From Elusimicrobiaceae bacterium (GTDB lineage Bacteria; Elusimicrobiota; Elusimicrobia; Elusimicrobiales; Elusimicrobiaceae), in contig JAGCKY010000106.1 of assembly GCA_017647245.1 (NCBI GenBank), positions 1 through 9,462 on the forward strand: a stretch of 9,462 nt of DNA, written 5' to 3'. Position numbers and translations under genes: made by a program. The notes below the pieces were generated by a model that saw only the letters and a list, made by a program, of their open reading frames with translations, had not been told where the DNA came from and did no database searches. Shown piece after piece: positions 4,090 through 9,462 of the stretch; position 1 is the first letter of the stretch, and the number at the start of each line of letters is the position of its first letter.

Positions 4090-9462
<5,373 letters not shown>

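Overview
The window is a bacterial chromosome segment. It joins the 3' end of an rRNA operon, a small accessory block with two type IV pilin-like genes, and the start of the rplJ-rplL-rpoB-rpoC operon. The pilin N-termini (the FTLIELLVVVLIIGILAAIA type, followed by a short variable cysteine-containing domain) resemble the many small pilin-like proteins of Elusimicrobiota. Together with the moderate GC content, this makes a gut-type Elusimicrobium relative my best guess. That is inference (about 0.65) and no search was possible.

Layout. Positions 1-329 are the 3' end of 23S rRNA. They are followed by a 205-base spacer with two strong hairpins and a possible internal promoter, then 5S rRNA (about 535-660) held in a 17-bp precursor stem. 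Just downstream is a 123-bp palindromic element (675-797). About 290 bases with no convincing gene follow, containing one short REP-like hairpin.

At 1089-2625 two prepilin genes are transcribed away from each other. Their promoters are nearly identical: a TTGACT -35, a 16-base spacer containing exactly 12 T's, and an extended -10. The gap between the genes holds a compact series of hairpins ending in a strong intrinsic terminator, which I read as a candidate non-coding RNA or attenuator of unknown class.

From 2630 onward is core information-processing DNA. A strong promoter is followed by a structured leader of about 210 nt that looks like an L10 autoregulatory leader, then rplJ, rplL, rpoB and a truncated rpoC (507 codons visible). 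The spacers before rplL and rpoB carry further RNA hairpins, as expected for an operon in which stalk proteins and polymerase subunits are made in different amounts. rplK and rplA, which often precede rplJ, are absent here and the pilin gene lies in their place.
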